Made by a program: the position numbers and the translations under genes
Shown here: one piece after another, positions 46,686 to 56,829 of the stretch
Layout of the letters: each line of letters begins with the position of its first letter
Numbering within the stretch: the first letter of the stretch is position 1
NCBI GenBank assembly: GCA_016699535.1
Contig: CP064980.1
Span: 3,108,001 to 3,172,000, forward strand
Source: Myxococcales bacterium
GTDB lineage: Bacteria > Myxococcota_A > Polyangia > Polyangiales > GCA-016699535
Length of the DNA: 64,000 nucleotides
Reading direction: 5' to 3'
Notes under the pieces: model-generated
Told to the model about the DNA's origin: nothing
What the model saw: only the letters and a program-made list of their open reading frames with translations
The model's database searches: none

Positions 46686-48197
46686 TTATGATTTACCCTT
46701 TAGGTCCGAAGCTTTGATGCCGCGCTGCCTCAGCAAACGCTCAAGCGATTTACGGTGCAGACCAGCTTCATCTGCGGCGCGGCCAAGATCCCCGTCGCAG
46801 CGTTGCACCAAACGGATCAGATACTCACGTTCCATGGGTTCAAGCCATTTTTCACGAGCTTCTTTGATGGGCAGCTGCACACCGAGATCCCGTGGAAGCG
46901 GAGGCGAGGTCAAACGAGCTTCGGAGTGAACCTCAGGAAGGGAAGAAGGACGTATCGCAGCCGCTCGTACGCTCGCGCGACCCGTGGGGCGTACGCTTGT
47001 GCTGCGAGCCCCCGGTGGAGCCGATAAATCATTGCGTTTTAGTGTGCTGCCCGAAGCCAGCGTAGCTGCACGACGAATCACGTTGCGAAGCTCGCGCACG
47101 TTACCAGACCACGGACGTCCCATCAGGTACTCAACAGCCGCAGGTTCAATATCAGAAATACCGCCCCACTTTTCCTGGTTCTGCTCAAGCATATGGCGAA
47201 TGATCAAAGGAATATCTTCACGACGATCACGCAGAGCTGGCATCTCTAAGATAACTTCAGCAAGACGGTAGTAGATATCTTCACGGAAGCGTCCGTTGCG
47301 AATCATCTGAGCTAAGTCACGGTGCGTTGCTGTAATCACCCGCACGTCGACTTCCATGGTTTTAGAGGCACCCAAGCGCTTAATCTCACGGCGTTCGAGC
47401 ACTCTCAACAACTTAGGTTGCAAATCCAAAGGAAGCTCGCCGACTTCATCCAAAAAGATGGTGCCGCCGTTTGCGACTTCGAAAGCACCCGCACGAAGCT
47501 TGTCAGCTCCGGTAAACGCGCCCTTTTCATGACCAAACAACTCAGATTCGATCAGGTTAGCACTCATCGCGCCGCAATCGACAACGACAAAAGGGCCTTT
47601 AGCGCGTTTGCTGTGCTGATGGATAGCACGTGCAGCAAGCTCCTTACCCGTGCCTGTTTCACCAATCAGCACCACCGAAAGGTCTGTCGGCGAGACTTTC
47701 GAAAGCAGCGCAAAAATCGAACGCATCACATTGGAGCAGCCGTACAGTTCACCAAAATGATCCGCGATGGGCTCCTTAATGCGCACCCACTTTTTCTTCG
47801 GCTCAAAAATGATTTCCGTATAGCCAATGCGGATTCTGGAGCCCGGGCTAAGAAAAGCCTCAAGGACGGGGGTGTCACCCAGCCGGGTGCCATTGGTCGA
47901 TTGCAAATCCCGCAAGACGTAGCGATCATCTTTGACGGTAATCTCACAATGATGACGACTTACAGCAGGATCGCTGAGCGAAAGGTCGTTACTGGACGCT
48001 GCGCCTATGGAGAGACGGGGCGCATTAACTTCAATCTCTTTGCCTTTATCCGGCCCATCAACAACAACAACGCGCTGACGATGTGCCACCAGCACCGGCC
48101 CTGTTCCATCGTCACGTACTTGAGTGCCGCGGAAGGTTCCTGTCTGCAAAGAATCTTCAGTCTTAACGTCGTCCATCATCCTTGCCGATTTTAGCAT
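46686..48197 (-). CDS. Sigma-54-dependent activator with N-terminal FHA domain
   Basis: A 503-residue enhancer-binding protein: FHA domain (about 37-130: LSIGAASSNDLSLSDPAVSRHHCEI, LQSTNGTRLGD), AAA+ core (about 150-390: GETGTGKE, GAFTGA loop contacting sigma-54, DEVGELPL, RPWSGNVRELRN) and a C-terminal Fis-type HTH (about 455-500, DLGRAADEAGLHRKSLERLLRQ). FHA-EBPs are typical of myxobacteria, where phosphothreonine binding couples Ser/Thr kinases to sigma-54 promoters. Start choice among ATGs at 48197, 48179 and 48176 is open. It is divergent from the HEAT-protein gene. Confidence 0.95.
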   Translation of the reverse strand: MLKSARMMDDVKTEDSLQTGTFRGTQVRDDGTGPVLVAHRQRVVVVDGPDKGKEIEVNAPRLSIGAASSNDLSLSDPAVSRHHCEITVKDDRYVLRDLQSTNGTRLGDTPVLEAFLSPGSRIRIGYTEIIFEPKKKWVRIKEPIADHFGELYGCSNVMRSIFALLSKVSPTDLSVVLIGETGTGKELAARAIHQHSKRAKGPFVVVDCGAMSANLIESELFGHEKGAFTGADKLRAGAFEVANGGTIFLDEVGELPLDLQPKLLRVLERREIKRLGASKTMEVDVRVITATHRDLAQMIRNGRFREDIYYRLAEVILEMPALRDRREDIPLIIRHMLEQNQEKWGGISDIEPAAVEYLMGRPWSGNVRELRNVIRRAATLASGSTLKRNDLSAPPGARSTSVRPTGRASVRAAAIRPSSLPEVHSEARLTSPPLPRDLGVQLPIKEAREKWLEPMEREYLIRLVQRCDGDLGRAADEAGLHRKSLERLLRQRGIKASDLKGKS

Positions 48198-48429
48198 TAA
48201 CGAAGGGTAAAATGGCTATTTATCGGCCGGTTTTCTCCTTTTCGCCCTGAAACGCCGTGCATTGTTCGACCCTGGAAGTATGTTTTTAGCGCGAGGGCCC
48301 CCGGCCAATTCATGCGGATTCCAAGTATGATTTTCGCCTTGTCTTCCGCTTTTTTCCGAGGAAAATAACGTTGCACACCATCCAAAAGCAGTGCACATTC
48401 TCTTACACTTCGCACCCCTACGGAATAAC

Positions 48430-49074
48430 ATGGATACCCAATCACTTCTTGAATCGATTTACGAGGCCGATCGCAGAGCCGACGCAGCCGAAACTCAACT
48501 GCTTGACCAATCGGATACAAAACAACTTGCTTCTGTCCTAAGTGAGGAAGTGAGCAAAGCATGCCAACTCGCTGATCGCGACGAAGCAGAACGACGGCTT
48601 CGACGACTGAGCGATTTATGCGCGCAGTGTCCAAGCAACGCAACCATTGACGCTTTGTTTCAGATCTTAGACGAAGAGAGCTCCAACCTACGGACCATTG
48701 CGTGCGAGGCCTTATTGGATTTGTCCTATGAACGCTACGGCGAAGTCGCTCGGCGCATCGAAGCCAGGATCGCAACGAATCACAAGGGCCATAGCATGCA
48801 GGAGTTGCCGTTCATCATTGCTGAAGTTGGCGAAGCAAGTGCGCTTTCTTTGATAAGCCAATTTCTAAAGCATCCCGATTCAGAAACCGTCGCCGCCGCA
48901 ATCGAAGCGCTTGCTTCGCTAGGTGAACCTGGCGCTGAGCCAGCCCTGCAGGCACTTGCTCAAGATCCACGAGCCGTTACTTTGTACGATGACGATGAGG
49001 AACTAACGACTACCATCGGGGATCTGGCCTCAGAAGCGCTCAGCCTGATCAGCCCAGACGAGGACCTTTCCTAG
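48430..49074 (+). CDS. HEAT-repeat protein
   Basis: A protein of about 214 residues with an acidic N-terminal helix and several HEAT/armadillo-like repeats (LRTIACEALLDLSYERYGEVARRI, EVGEASALSLISQFLKHPDSETVAAAIEALASLG). It is a probable cytoplasmic scaffold with no catalytic motif. GGA lies six bases before the ATG. Its TAG stop overlaps the GTG start of the methyltransferase gene by one base, so the two are co-translated and may work together. Confidence 0.75.
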   Translation: MDTQSLLESIYEADRRADAAETQLLDQSDTKQLASVLSEEVSKACQLADRDEAERRLRRLSDLCAQCPSNATIDALFQILDEESSNLRTIACEALLDLSYERYGEVARRIEARIATNHKGHSMQELPFIIAEVGEASALSLISQFLKHPDSETVAAAIEALASLGEPGAEPALQALAQDPRAVTLYDDDEELTTTIGDLASEALSLISPDEDLS

Positions 49075-49940
49075 TGTCCGGCGCCGATGCACTCAGCTGG
49101 AAAGCCAGCTCGACCCTGGATGCTGCTGAGTTCGACACCTTAGTAGCTCCCCGTTATATCTTGCGCATTGGGGCTTCGATTTTGGACAAGATTGAAGCGG
49201 GAAGTAACGAAAGCATTCTTGATTTGGCTTGCCGTACCGGCTCTTTGACCCTTGAGCTGCTAAAACGTCTTGGGCCTAAAGCCCGAATCATTGCCCTGGA
49301 AAGCGATCCAGAATTGCTTGGCATCGCACGCAGTAAAGCGCCCAAGGAAACCGGCCGACGTTTGTTTTTCGGGGCGCTTTCCCATCCAGATCAGTGGCGC
49401 TTTGAAGAAGAAGTCTTCAGCACCATCGTCGCCAACTTGGCCTTTGACGAGTTACCTAGTCCCGAGGAAGACTTTCGGCGAATCTATCGAACCCTAAAAA
49501 ACGGCGGTCGCATTATCGTGACGCGACTTTGTTCCGGATCGTTTCAAGAAGTGCTCGATATGTTGCGTGAGCTTAGCCACGAAGAGAATAACTCGCGTCT
49601 TACGCACCGTACCGAGACCATCGCCGAGCGCTACGTCAATAAAGAACAATTCGTCGATTTTTTCAAAGCCCTTGGTTTCGAAATTAGCGATGTCAAAGAA
49701 CACGAGTTTTCTCTTAGTTTCGATCGTCCTTCCGACCTGTTTTCCGATCCGGTCGTTCGTCGTGTAGCTCTTCAAGAATGGAAATGGATCAGTGAGGTTA
49801 GCCGCGACGCTGACACACTTTTCCTCAACCTTGAACAGCGCCTAAAAGCCTACTTCGAAGGCCAAACCATCCCCCTCACTCTCCGCTTCATCACCTTAGA
49901 AGCAAAAAAACCTACCACGCCAACCCCCGATCAAAAATAA
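49074..49940 (+). CDS. Class I SAM-dependent methyltransferase
   Basis: A 288-residue class I (Rossmann) methyltransferase. Motif I is ILDLACRTGSLTLEL (the usual G-x-G is partly lost), motif II ends IIALESDPELL, motif IV is TIVANLAFDELP and the post-IV strand GGRIIVTRL. A C-terminal helical extension (about 190-288) may bind the substrate. The GTG start overlaps the HEAT stop. The substrate is not evident; UbiE-like small-molecule or a protein target are both possible. Confidence 0.78.
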   Translation: MSGADALSWKASSTLDAAEFDTLVAPRYILRIGASILDKIEAGSNESILDLACRTGSLTLELLKRLGPKARIIALESDPELLGIARSKAPKETGRRLFFGALSHPDQWRFEEEVFSTIVANLAFDELPSPEEDFRRIYRTLKNGGRIIVTRLCSGSFQEVLDMLRELSHEENNSRLTHRTETIAERYVNKEQFVDFFKALGFEISDVKEHEFSLSFDRPSDLFSDPVVRRVALQEWKWISEVSRDADTLFLNLEQRLKAYFEGQTIPLTLRFITLEAKKPTTPTPDQK

Positions 49941-49959
49941 GTCCTCGCTAGGTCATCCT

Positions 49960-50301
49960 TCAGAGCGGAACAACAGGACCCAGCAAATCAAGCGCAGTAG
50001 CTCCGCATGCAAACACATTTTCGCTAGGTTTTTCTAGGCTCTCGGCAGGTCTAGGGCCCCACAGTTCACTCCGCATTCGCTCTGCTAAAACTCTGCCCGA
50101 GACACTCTCACAGGACCAAGGAAGCACGGTCAAGCGGACATCACAGCCACGCGAGAGTGCTGTTGTCTGTACTTGCTGACGAGGGCCGAGGACGTAAGCC
50201 GAAGCTAGATAAACCTCGCTAGAAGCTCTCCCAATCAAGATGCCGTGAACGCCTACTCCTTGCGGACAATAGACCCCACTGGGGCATACATGCACAGGCA
50301 T
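49960..50301 (-). CDS. Possible small cysteine-containing protein
   Basis: A 113-residue ORF covering most of the 495-bp gap between the methyltransferase and DUF5658 genes. It starts MPVHVCPSGVYCP with GGAAG five bases upstream and has five further Cys/His residues, but I recognise no family and cannot exclude a chance ORF. I see no RNA gene or repeat in the rest of the gap. Confidence 0.33.
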   Translation of the reverse strand: MPVHVCPSGVYCPQGVGVHGILIGRASSEVYLASAYVLGPRQQVQTTALSRGCDVRLTVLPWSCESVSGRVLAERMRSELWGPRPAESLEKPSENVFACGATALDLLGPVVPL

Positions 50302-50435
50302 TTAGCTTCCATATGGCACACTTTTAAGTCCTTCTCGCAGATCAGAGCACCTTTCGTTCCACTTTTTCTATAAATTATCCAATCATTTTCACAGACGATC
50401 GTTTTGGAACACCTCTTGCATTACTTAGTCTCAGA

Positions 50436-50783
50436 ATGGAACTTACAAACCAACAACCCTCATTTGATTTGAATCGCCACAGCTTAATGTGGGGTGCACT
50501 TGCAACTGTGTTGGTTATTAATCTTGCCGATGCCGGTCTAACATTATGGGCGGTTCACATGGGCTGGGCAGTTGAAGCCAATCCCTTCATGGCTCATGTT
50601 TTAGATCTGGGTTCCATCCCCTTTGTACTCACTAAAATTTTCTTGGTTTCATCGGGTGTCATGCTTCTCTGGATGCTGCGTAGCCGCACTCTACTCGCAG
50701 CAATCGGCTCCTTTGCCGTGCTGGGCACCTATCTTTACGTGCTTAGCTGCCACATGGAAACATTCCGCTACCTTATGGGCTAG
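50436..50783 (+). CDS. DUF5658-family membrane protein
   Basis: A 115-residue protein with three membrane helices and the DUF5658 pattern: first helix with NLADAGLTLWAV, then EANPFMAHVLDLG and FVLTKIF. Function of this family is unknown. It stands alone between two intergenic regions, on the same strand as the ferredoxin gene 100 bases downstream. Confidence 0.78.
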   Translation: MELTNQQPSFDLNRHSLMWGALATVLVINLADAGLTLWAVHMGWAVEANPFMAHVLDLGSIPFVLTKIFLVSSGVMLLWMLRSRTLLAAIGSFAVLGTYLYVLSCHMETFRYLMG

Positions 50784-50883
50784 TTTCCCCTCAACTTAGC
50801 GCTACGAAAAAGCCCAACACTACCTTTGCGCTTTTGGCTGAAGAACGCTAAAAGCTCGGTACTGAGACAGAGGAGTAGCGGAA

Positions 50884-51294
50884 ATGCCTTATATTGTTGC
50901 AGAGCCTTGTATCAAATGTAAATACACCGACTGCGTCGCAGTTTGCCCAGTGGATTGTTTCTACGAAGGGAAAAACTCCCTCGTGATTCACCCTGATGAG
51001 TGCATTGATTGCGGCGCTTGTGAGCCGGAATGCCCTACCAAGGCAATTTTCGATGACTCATCCGTTCCTGAAAAATGGAAGCCCTATATCGAAATTAATG
51101 CCGTGCTATCCGGAGCCAAAGAAGCATCCGACGCTGACACAACAGGTTGGCCGGAGCATTTAGTAGCGGCCGCTGAAGAAGACAAGCTTGCCGCATGGCC
51201 AAATATCAACGAGCAAAAAGAGCCTATGCCAGGGGCTGATGAAGCCGCCAAAATTGAAGACAAAACTGCGGACTTCGACCCACTTGGCGCATAG
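50884..51294 (+). CDS. fdxA: 7Fe ferredoxin (3Fe-4S/4Fe-4S), FdxA type
   Basis: A 136-residue ferredoxin with the Azotobacter FdI-like arrangement: C9-x2-C12-x4-C17-x3-C21-P then C25, and C40-x2-C43-x2-C46-x3-C50-P, giving one 3Fe-4S and one 4Fe-4S cluster. The C-terminal part (WPNINEQKEPMP) also matches FdI, but an insertion of about 28 residues rich in Ala, Glu and Asp precedes it. GAGGAG lies eight bases before the ATG. A strong terminator follows, so it is a single-gene unit. It is a low-potential electron carrier of unknown partner. Confidence 0.95.
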   Translation: MPYIVAEPCIKCKYTDCVAVCPVDCFYEGKNSLVIHPDECIDCGACEPECPTKAIFDDSSVPEKWKPYIEINAVLSGAKEASDADTTGWPEHLVAAAEEDKLAAWPNINEQKEPMPGADEAAKIEDKTADFDPLGA

Positions 51295-51337
51295 TTAGTT
51301 GACGCCGAAAAAATCGGACCACTCCATGACATAAGAG

Positions 51338-51371
51338 ACCGCTTCGCCCTCTGGGGCCAAGCGGTTTTTTT
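51338..51371 (+). terminator. Rho-independent terminator after the ferredoxin gene
   Basis: ACCGCTT (51338-51344) and AAGCGGT (51359-51365) form a hairpin followed by seven T, 44 bases after the fdxA stop. It also separates fdxA from the convergent smc gene. Confidence 0.85.
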
Positions 51372-51375
51372 AATG

Positions 51376-54300
51376 TCAGTTCAAGCTAAGCGCATCGCTT
51401 TCAGCGCCAGTGGCTTTTTTTGGTATTTTTTCTTTATCCTCGCGGTGTAATTGCACGCTAACCATCTTAGAGACTCCAGGCGCCTCCATGGTTACACCGT
51501 ATAGGCGATCTGTAAGTTCCATGCTCCGGCGCGAGTGCGTAATGATAATGAACTGCGACTCTCCAGACATGGTACGAATGGCTTCGTTAAAGCGATCAAT
51601 GTTCGCCTCATCAAGCGGGGCATCCACCTCATCGAGTAAACAGAAAGGCGACGGCTTGTGCTGAAAAATCGAGAAGATAAGCGATACCGCTGTAAGCGCT
51701 TTTTCACCACCACTCATGAGCTCGATTGAACCAATTCGTTTACCAGGAGGCTTGGCAATGATGTCAACGCCTGTCTCAAGCAAGTCGTGCGGCTCGGTAA
51801 GAACCAGCTCGCCTTTACCGCCGCCAAACATCGCGGGGAACACCTTCTGAAAGCGTGTATTAATTGAATCAAAAGCTTCTTTGAAAAGCTTCCGACTCTC
51901 TTTGTTCATCTTTCGAATGGCCGATTCAAGCTGCTCCAAAGCTGACTCCAAGTCGCTCTGCTGCCCGGTCAAGAACACATAGCGCTCGTTTTTCTCTTCA
52001 AACTCCTCGATGGCCAGAAGGTTAACTTCTCCCATGCGACTGAGTAAGCGATTGAGCTCCTCAGCACGAGCGCGTTGCTCATGGTGCGGAACCTCAAGGT
52101 GATGAAAATCGCATACAACAAAACGCAAATCGACATTGTGTTTTTCCTGTATTTGATCCAGCAAATGCTCAATCCCAAGCGTCGCCTCGCGTTGCTTCAT
52201 CGCTAGTTCACCAGCGACACTCGCATCTTCCTCAATACGCCCACGAAGGCCTTTGAGTTCTTCTTCGCTCAAAGAAAGCTCCTGACGTGCCTCATCAAAA
52301 GCATGCTTCACACGCTCAAGCTCCTCGTTGTCTTTAATGCGCTGCTCTTTGCGTTCCGCAAGATTTTCCCTGCTTTGCTTTATGCGCAACGACATCTCTT
52401 CTTGCTTAAGCTTACCCTCTTCAAGGTCTTCGCGAAGTTTTGCCGATTGCGCCTCTAGCTCCTGCAAGGAGCGGCTTAGACGTTCAACAGAGCTCTGCTC
52501 ACCTTGGCTCTTTTGGCGAAGCTCAGCCGAGGTCACGCGCTGATCGGTAACCACCTTGGACTGCGTCTCTTCGTGCTCTTTTCGATCATTGTAAACTTGG
52601 ATCGCAACTTCGATGTCCTGCTCGATGCTTTGTCTACTGCTTTTGGAACGTTCAAGATCCGAGTTCAATGACAAAAGCTTATCTTCCAAACTCTCGAGCG
52701 TAAGCCGAATTTCGTTTTGCTCTTCCTCAAGCAATTGCAGTCGCCGTGATTTATTCTCAATCGACTGCTCCGCTTGCCGCAACTTCGATTGCGCTTCAAC
52801 CATGGCGAGTTCGGTGTCGTGAGCTTCGGACTGGGCTGCCTCGGTGGCTGCCTCGATCTCAGCAATTTGCTTACGCACATTCGTATGCGTGGCCTCCGCG
52901 GTATGAAGCTGCGCTTGGGCTACTGCGAGCGCCTCGGATAGAGCCTTAACCTCACGCTTGACTTGCAAGACGTGCGCCCCCTGCTCTTCAAGGCCACCAC
53001 CAGTGAGCAAACCTTCTGAATCAAGGAAGTCGCCTTGCGGCGTCACAAAATCATAGCCCGGATGGCTGTCGTGAAGAGCAATCGCAGCCTGAAGACTGTT
53101 TACGATGAACACCTTGCCCAAAAAGCGCTCAACAAGAGAGCGATCTTCATCCGAAACCAAGATACTGTCCAGCAGTCTCCCAACAACTCGCGAGTCATTG
53201 AGATCGGCACAAGACTCTGGTGCAGCTACCGCTTGCTTAGCCACAAAGGTTGCACGGCCATGCTTACCTTCGCTGAGATATTCAATGATAGGCGTGCTCG
53301 AGGAAAGTTCCGGCACAATAATACAACGTAGCTTCTCGCCGAGAGCGGCCGCAAGCGCTTGAGTTAGCTCCTCTGGACAATCGATTCGGTCAGCAAGCAT
53401 GCCAACCACAGCATGACTTGGATCCTTCTCCTCATGGCGACTAAAATGGTTCATGACCGATCGGGTTCCAGAATCAAAACCTTCAAACTGGCGCCAGATT
53501 TCCTCAAGAGAAGCTAGCCGTGATTTCTTTTCAATCACCGAAGCACGCAATGCATCATGCGTTCGTTCGCTTTGAATCGCCTGGGCGCGCAAACCATCCA
53601 GTTCTGTCTCGAGCTCCTGCTTTCGCTCTTTGCTCTGCGAACGGCCGCCACTTAGACCTTCGATGCGAGCATTTGTTTCTTCGGCAGAGCTTCGGTCCGC
53701 CACCATGCTCTGCTCGATTTCTTCTTTTTCACCGCGAATCCGCTCCAAACGCGCTTGAAGCTCTTGCTTACGAAGCAACGCTGCTTCTTTTTGCGCCTCA
53801 TGCGAAGCACACTCAGCTTGCAAGCGAGTGAGTTGCTCTTTTGCATTCTCAACGTTGCTTTGAGCTTCGCTAAGCAGTTGCCGTTTGTGTTCCAGTTCGG
53901 TAACTGTTCGCTCGAGCACTAGCTGAGCTTCATGCTCTGCGCGCTGAGCTTCTTTCAATCCGAGCTCAAGCTCTTCGCGTTCCTTCAAAAAATTCGATTG
54001 TTTTTCGGAAACAGACTCCAGATCACCTTCCAGTTGCTCTTCACGCTCACGAAGGCTGCTCAATTGATCGAGCTGATGAGCTACTTGGCTTTCAAGCAAA
54101 TGCACAGCGTTTTCGGACTCAAACGCGTGTTTCTGAGTCTCTTCTACGGTTTTGCCCAAGGCATCAATGCCCTGTCGCCTCTTGCAAAGCCTCTTCACGC
54201 ACAGCAAGTTCGCGACGGACTTCCTGAAGCTGCTTTTGGGCTTCAGAAAGCGAACCCGCCACGGCTTTTTCGGTAGCAGTAAGCTCAAGCCAGCGGTGTG

Positions 54301-55000
54301 TTGCAGCATGAAGCTCCAAAGATCGTAATTCTTCTTTGTAGTTTTTATAGCGTTCTGCCTTTTGGGCTTGTCGCTTCAGTGACGCTAGGCTTCGCTCAAG
54401 CTCAACGATGACATCCTTCACACGCAAAAGGTTTTGACGCGTGTGATCCATTTTTCGTTCCGCAGCTCGTTTTCGTGCTTGAAACTTAGTAATGCCAGCT
54501 GCTTCCTCAATAAAGTGACGACGATCTTTCGGCTTTGCTGAAACGATAAGTCCAACACGACCTTGCTCAATGATGGAATAAGCCTTGGTGCCAATACCCG
54601 TGCCCAAAAACAAATTGGTCACATCCATCAGACGTACAGGAACCTTATTAATGAAGTAGTCACTTTCGCCAGAGCGATCCAAGCGACGCATCACAGTAAT
54701 CTCGGAATAGTCCTTAAACTCCTCGGGCGCTAGGCCTTGGGCGTTATCGAAGGTCAGCGCAACTTCCGCAAAGCCATGAGGCGCCCGCTGCTCGGAGCCG
54801 TTAAAAATAACGTCCTCCATGGCCTTGCCCCTTAGGTGCTTGGCAGACTGCTCGCCCATGACCCAGCGAATGGCATCCACCACGTTGGACTTGCCGCAAC
54901 CGTTCGGGCCAACAATGCCAATAATATCCTCATCAAAACGAAACACCGTTCGATCAACAAAGGATTTAAAACCACAAATATCAAGCCGCTTTATGCGCAT
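51376..55000 (-). pseudogene. smc: Chromosome segregation protein SMC, frameshifted
   Basis: SMC of about 1207 residues if one base is removed from a G-run (CCC on plus at 54170-54172). The first frame (55000-54164) holds the head with Walker A (GPNGCGKSN) and the Q-loop; the second holds coiled coil, hinge (about 520-640), second coil and the C-terminal head (signature LMSGGEKALTAVSLIFS, Walker B CLLDEVDAPLDE). Removing the base gives REEALQEATG followed directly by IDALGKTVEETQ. All conserved parts are intact, so this is very likely a sequence error. SMC with ScpAB compacts chromosomes; scpA/B are not nearby. Confidence 0.93.
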
Positions 55001-55089
55001 GAATTACCAACACCTGTAAGCAAAAGAGTGACTTGGTGGGGTAGCACCCAAAGCAGCCCTTTGCAACGCAAAACAAGGGCCAAGAGAAG

Positions 55090-55641
55090 CTAGATCGCCT
55101 TGCGACTGACAGGAATCCGGAAAGAAAGCGATTTTGGCTGAGCGCCGAAGTTAATTGCCTGGGCCACCGATTGCAGACAACGGCCTAAAGGCGATCGCCC
55201 CACCTCCGCTGGCAATACAGCAGCGGACTCTACCGCCCCGCTTTCGCTCACTGAAAAACGCAGTGATACATTTTGCACATCTTGCGTGGTATCGTCCGCG
55301 TGTTGACGAAAGCAACGATCAAGCTGCTCATGCCGTTTTTGTACGGTCGCAGACAACTGAGCAATGTCGACTTCGGCTGAGACTTTAGCTTTGTGCGTCT
55401 TTTTTACGATAGGTTGAGTCTTTTTCGTCGTTTCAACCGGGTCTTTGTTTTCGGGAACTTGCTCTTGATTGTCTGCAGAGCTTGGTTGCTCTGGAGTTTG
55501 TTCGGTGGCAGTTTCTGTTTTCTGCTCCGATACGCCCGTACTTTGAACATAAACAATCTTTGTATTGTAGATCTCTTGAGGGGTGGACAAAACAACAGCA
55601 ACCACTCCACCCGCAAGCAGCAGCAAGGCGAACGCAGCCAC
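55090..55641 (-). CDS. AgmX/PglI-like protein with TonB-type C-terminal domain
   Basis: A protein of about 183 residues: an N-terminal helix (AFALLLLAGGVVAVVL), a Thr/Glu/Lys-rich spacer and a C-terminal domain (about 95-183: RHEQLDRCFRQHADD, VSLRFSVSESGAVESAAVL, SPLGRCLQSVAQAINFG) of the type seen in AgmX/PglI and related myxobacterial proteins. The listed GTG start gives an unusually short N-terminus. An ATG at 55660 would be in frame if one A is removed from the run at 55653-55656 (giving MEIWATVAAF), so a further homopolymer error is possible. It closes the kinase/FecR/barrel cluster. Confidence 0.72.
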   Translation of the reverse strand: MAAFALLLLAGGVVAVVLSTPQEIYNTKIVYVQSTGVSEQKTETATEQTPEQPSSADNQEQVPENKDPVETTKKTQPIVKKTHKAKVSAEVDIAQLSATVQKRHEQLDRCFRQHADDTTQDVQNVSLRFSVSESGAVESAAVLPAEVGRSPLGRCLQSVAQAINFGAQPKSLSFRIPVSRKAI

Positions 55642-55666
55642 AGTTGCCCAGATTTTCCATGCCCTG

Positions 55667-56824
55667 CTAGGCGCCTTTAACGACCACCGAGTCGGTATCG
55701 TCTCCGAACTCGCCTTCGTTACTTAGAACAATAGGTATGCTTGGAAATTTATCGGACGGTGGTGGCCTGGACGATATATAGGCTGCTTCGCGAAAATCGG
55801 AAGAGGTGTCGGGTGCCTCGCGCCAAGCACGATCAAGATCGCTAAGATCATCCGCCCCCAACAACTCCGACATGTGAGGATCAAAAAAGTCCTTAGCGAC
55901 TGCTTCAGCAAGCTTGGCCTGAGTTTGCTCAGCATTCCCGGTGCGCATTTGCCTCAAAGCTTGCGCGAACTCTAATGCGCTCTGAAAACGCTGGGTCGCG
56001 TCTTTGTTAAGTGCTTTGTTAATAATATCGCTGAGTCCTGGAGGAATGTCTTGCCGGACACTTTCCAGAAGCTCTGGTTGGTGGTTCAGCACTCTAGAAA
56101 CAGTGGCTGAGAAATTCGGTGCACGAAAAACGTTTCGCCCAATCAGGGCTTCATGAAGCACGACGCCGCAGGCATAGACATCCGAAACCGGCGAAGGATC
56201 CCCTCCATGAAGTATCTCAGGCGCAAGATAGGGAAACTTACCCTTAATAGTAGCCTCTCCCGTGCCAACATCGGTGGCATCCGTTCGCATTCTTGCGATA
56301 CCAAAATCCGCTAGCTTTACATGACCTTCTACGTCCAACAATACATTGGACGGCGTAACATCGCGGTGAACGACCTGCAGCACTGTACCGTCATGAGCGG
56401 TCAGCGTGTGCGCGTAGTGAAGCGCATCAAGCACTTGAATCACAATATGGATGGCAAACTCGACGGGAAATGGACCTGAAGTCCCCTGGGTGTAACGCAG
56501 CCACCTGCCAAGATGAAAACCATGAATGTAGTCGAGCACCATGAAATACGCACGGTGGTCACGTCCAAAATCGATAACGCTCACAATGCCCGGGTGTCGC
56601 AAGTTCGACATGATTCGAGCTTCACGTTTAAACATGCTAACCATTGAGCTATCGTCACCAAGGTCTGTAAGAATGCGTTTGATAACAACAGGTTTTACAA
56701 AACCAGCAGCGCCCTCACTACGTGCGAGGTAAATGACGCCCATACCACCTTTGGCCAGCACGCCAACTATGCGGTAGCGTCCTAAAACTAAACGGCCAAC
56801 AAATTCGTCAGCTGGGTACCTCAA
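55667..56824 (-). CDS. Ser/Thr protein kinase, soluble
   Basis: A 385-residue Hanks-type kinase. The domain (about 12-285) shows the Gly loop GVLAKGGMGVIYLA, Lys in VVIKRI, catalytic HRDVTPSNVLL, DFG and APE, followed by a 100-residue Asp/Pro-rich tail without a membrane helix, so it is probably cytoplasmic. The start is TTG, six bases after the FecR-gene stop. HRDVTPSN rather than HRDLKPEN is common in myxobacterial kinases. It lies between an envelope FecR lipoprotein gene and an AgmX-like gene. Confidence 0.9.
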   Translation of the reverse strand: MRYPADEFVGRLVLGRYRIVGVLAKGGMGVIYLARSEGAAGFVKPVVIKRILTDLGDDSSMVSMFKREARIMSNLRHPGIVSVIDFGRDHRAYFMVLDYIHGFHLGRWLRYTQGTSGPFPVEFAIHIVIQVLDALHYAHTLTAHDGTVLQVVHRDVTPSNVLLDVEGHVKLADFGIARMRTDATDVGTGEATIKGKFPYLAPEILHGGDPSPVSDVYACGVVLHEALIGRNVFRAPNFSATVSRVLNHQPELLESVRQDIPPGLSDIINKALNKDATQRFQSALEFAQALRQMRTGNAEQTQAKLAEAVAKDFFDPHMSELLGADDLSDLDRAWREAPDTSSDFREAAYISSRPPPSDKFPSIPIVLSNEGEFGDDTDSVVVKGA

Positions 56825-56829
56825 TGGTT

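Noticed and set aside
48197..48775. 192-codon minus-strand ORF upstream of the sigma-54 activator
   Set aside because: It overlaps the HEAT-protein gene in antisense, has an Arg/Trp-rich composition and no recognisable domain.
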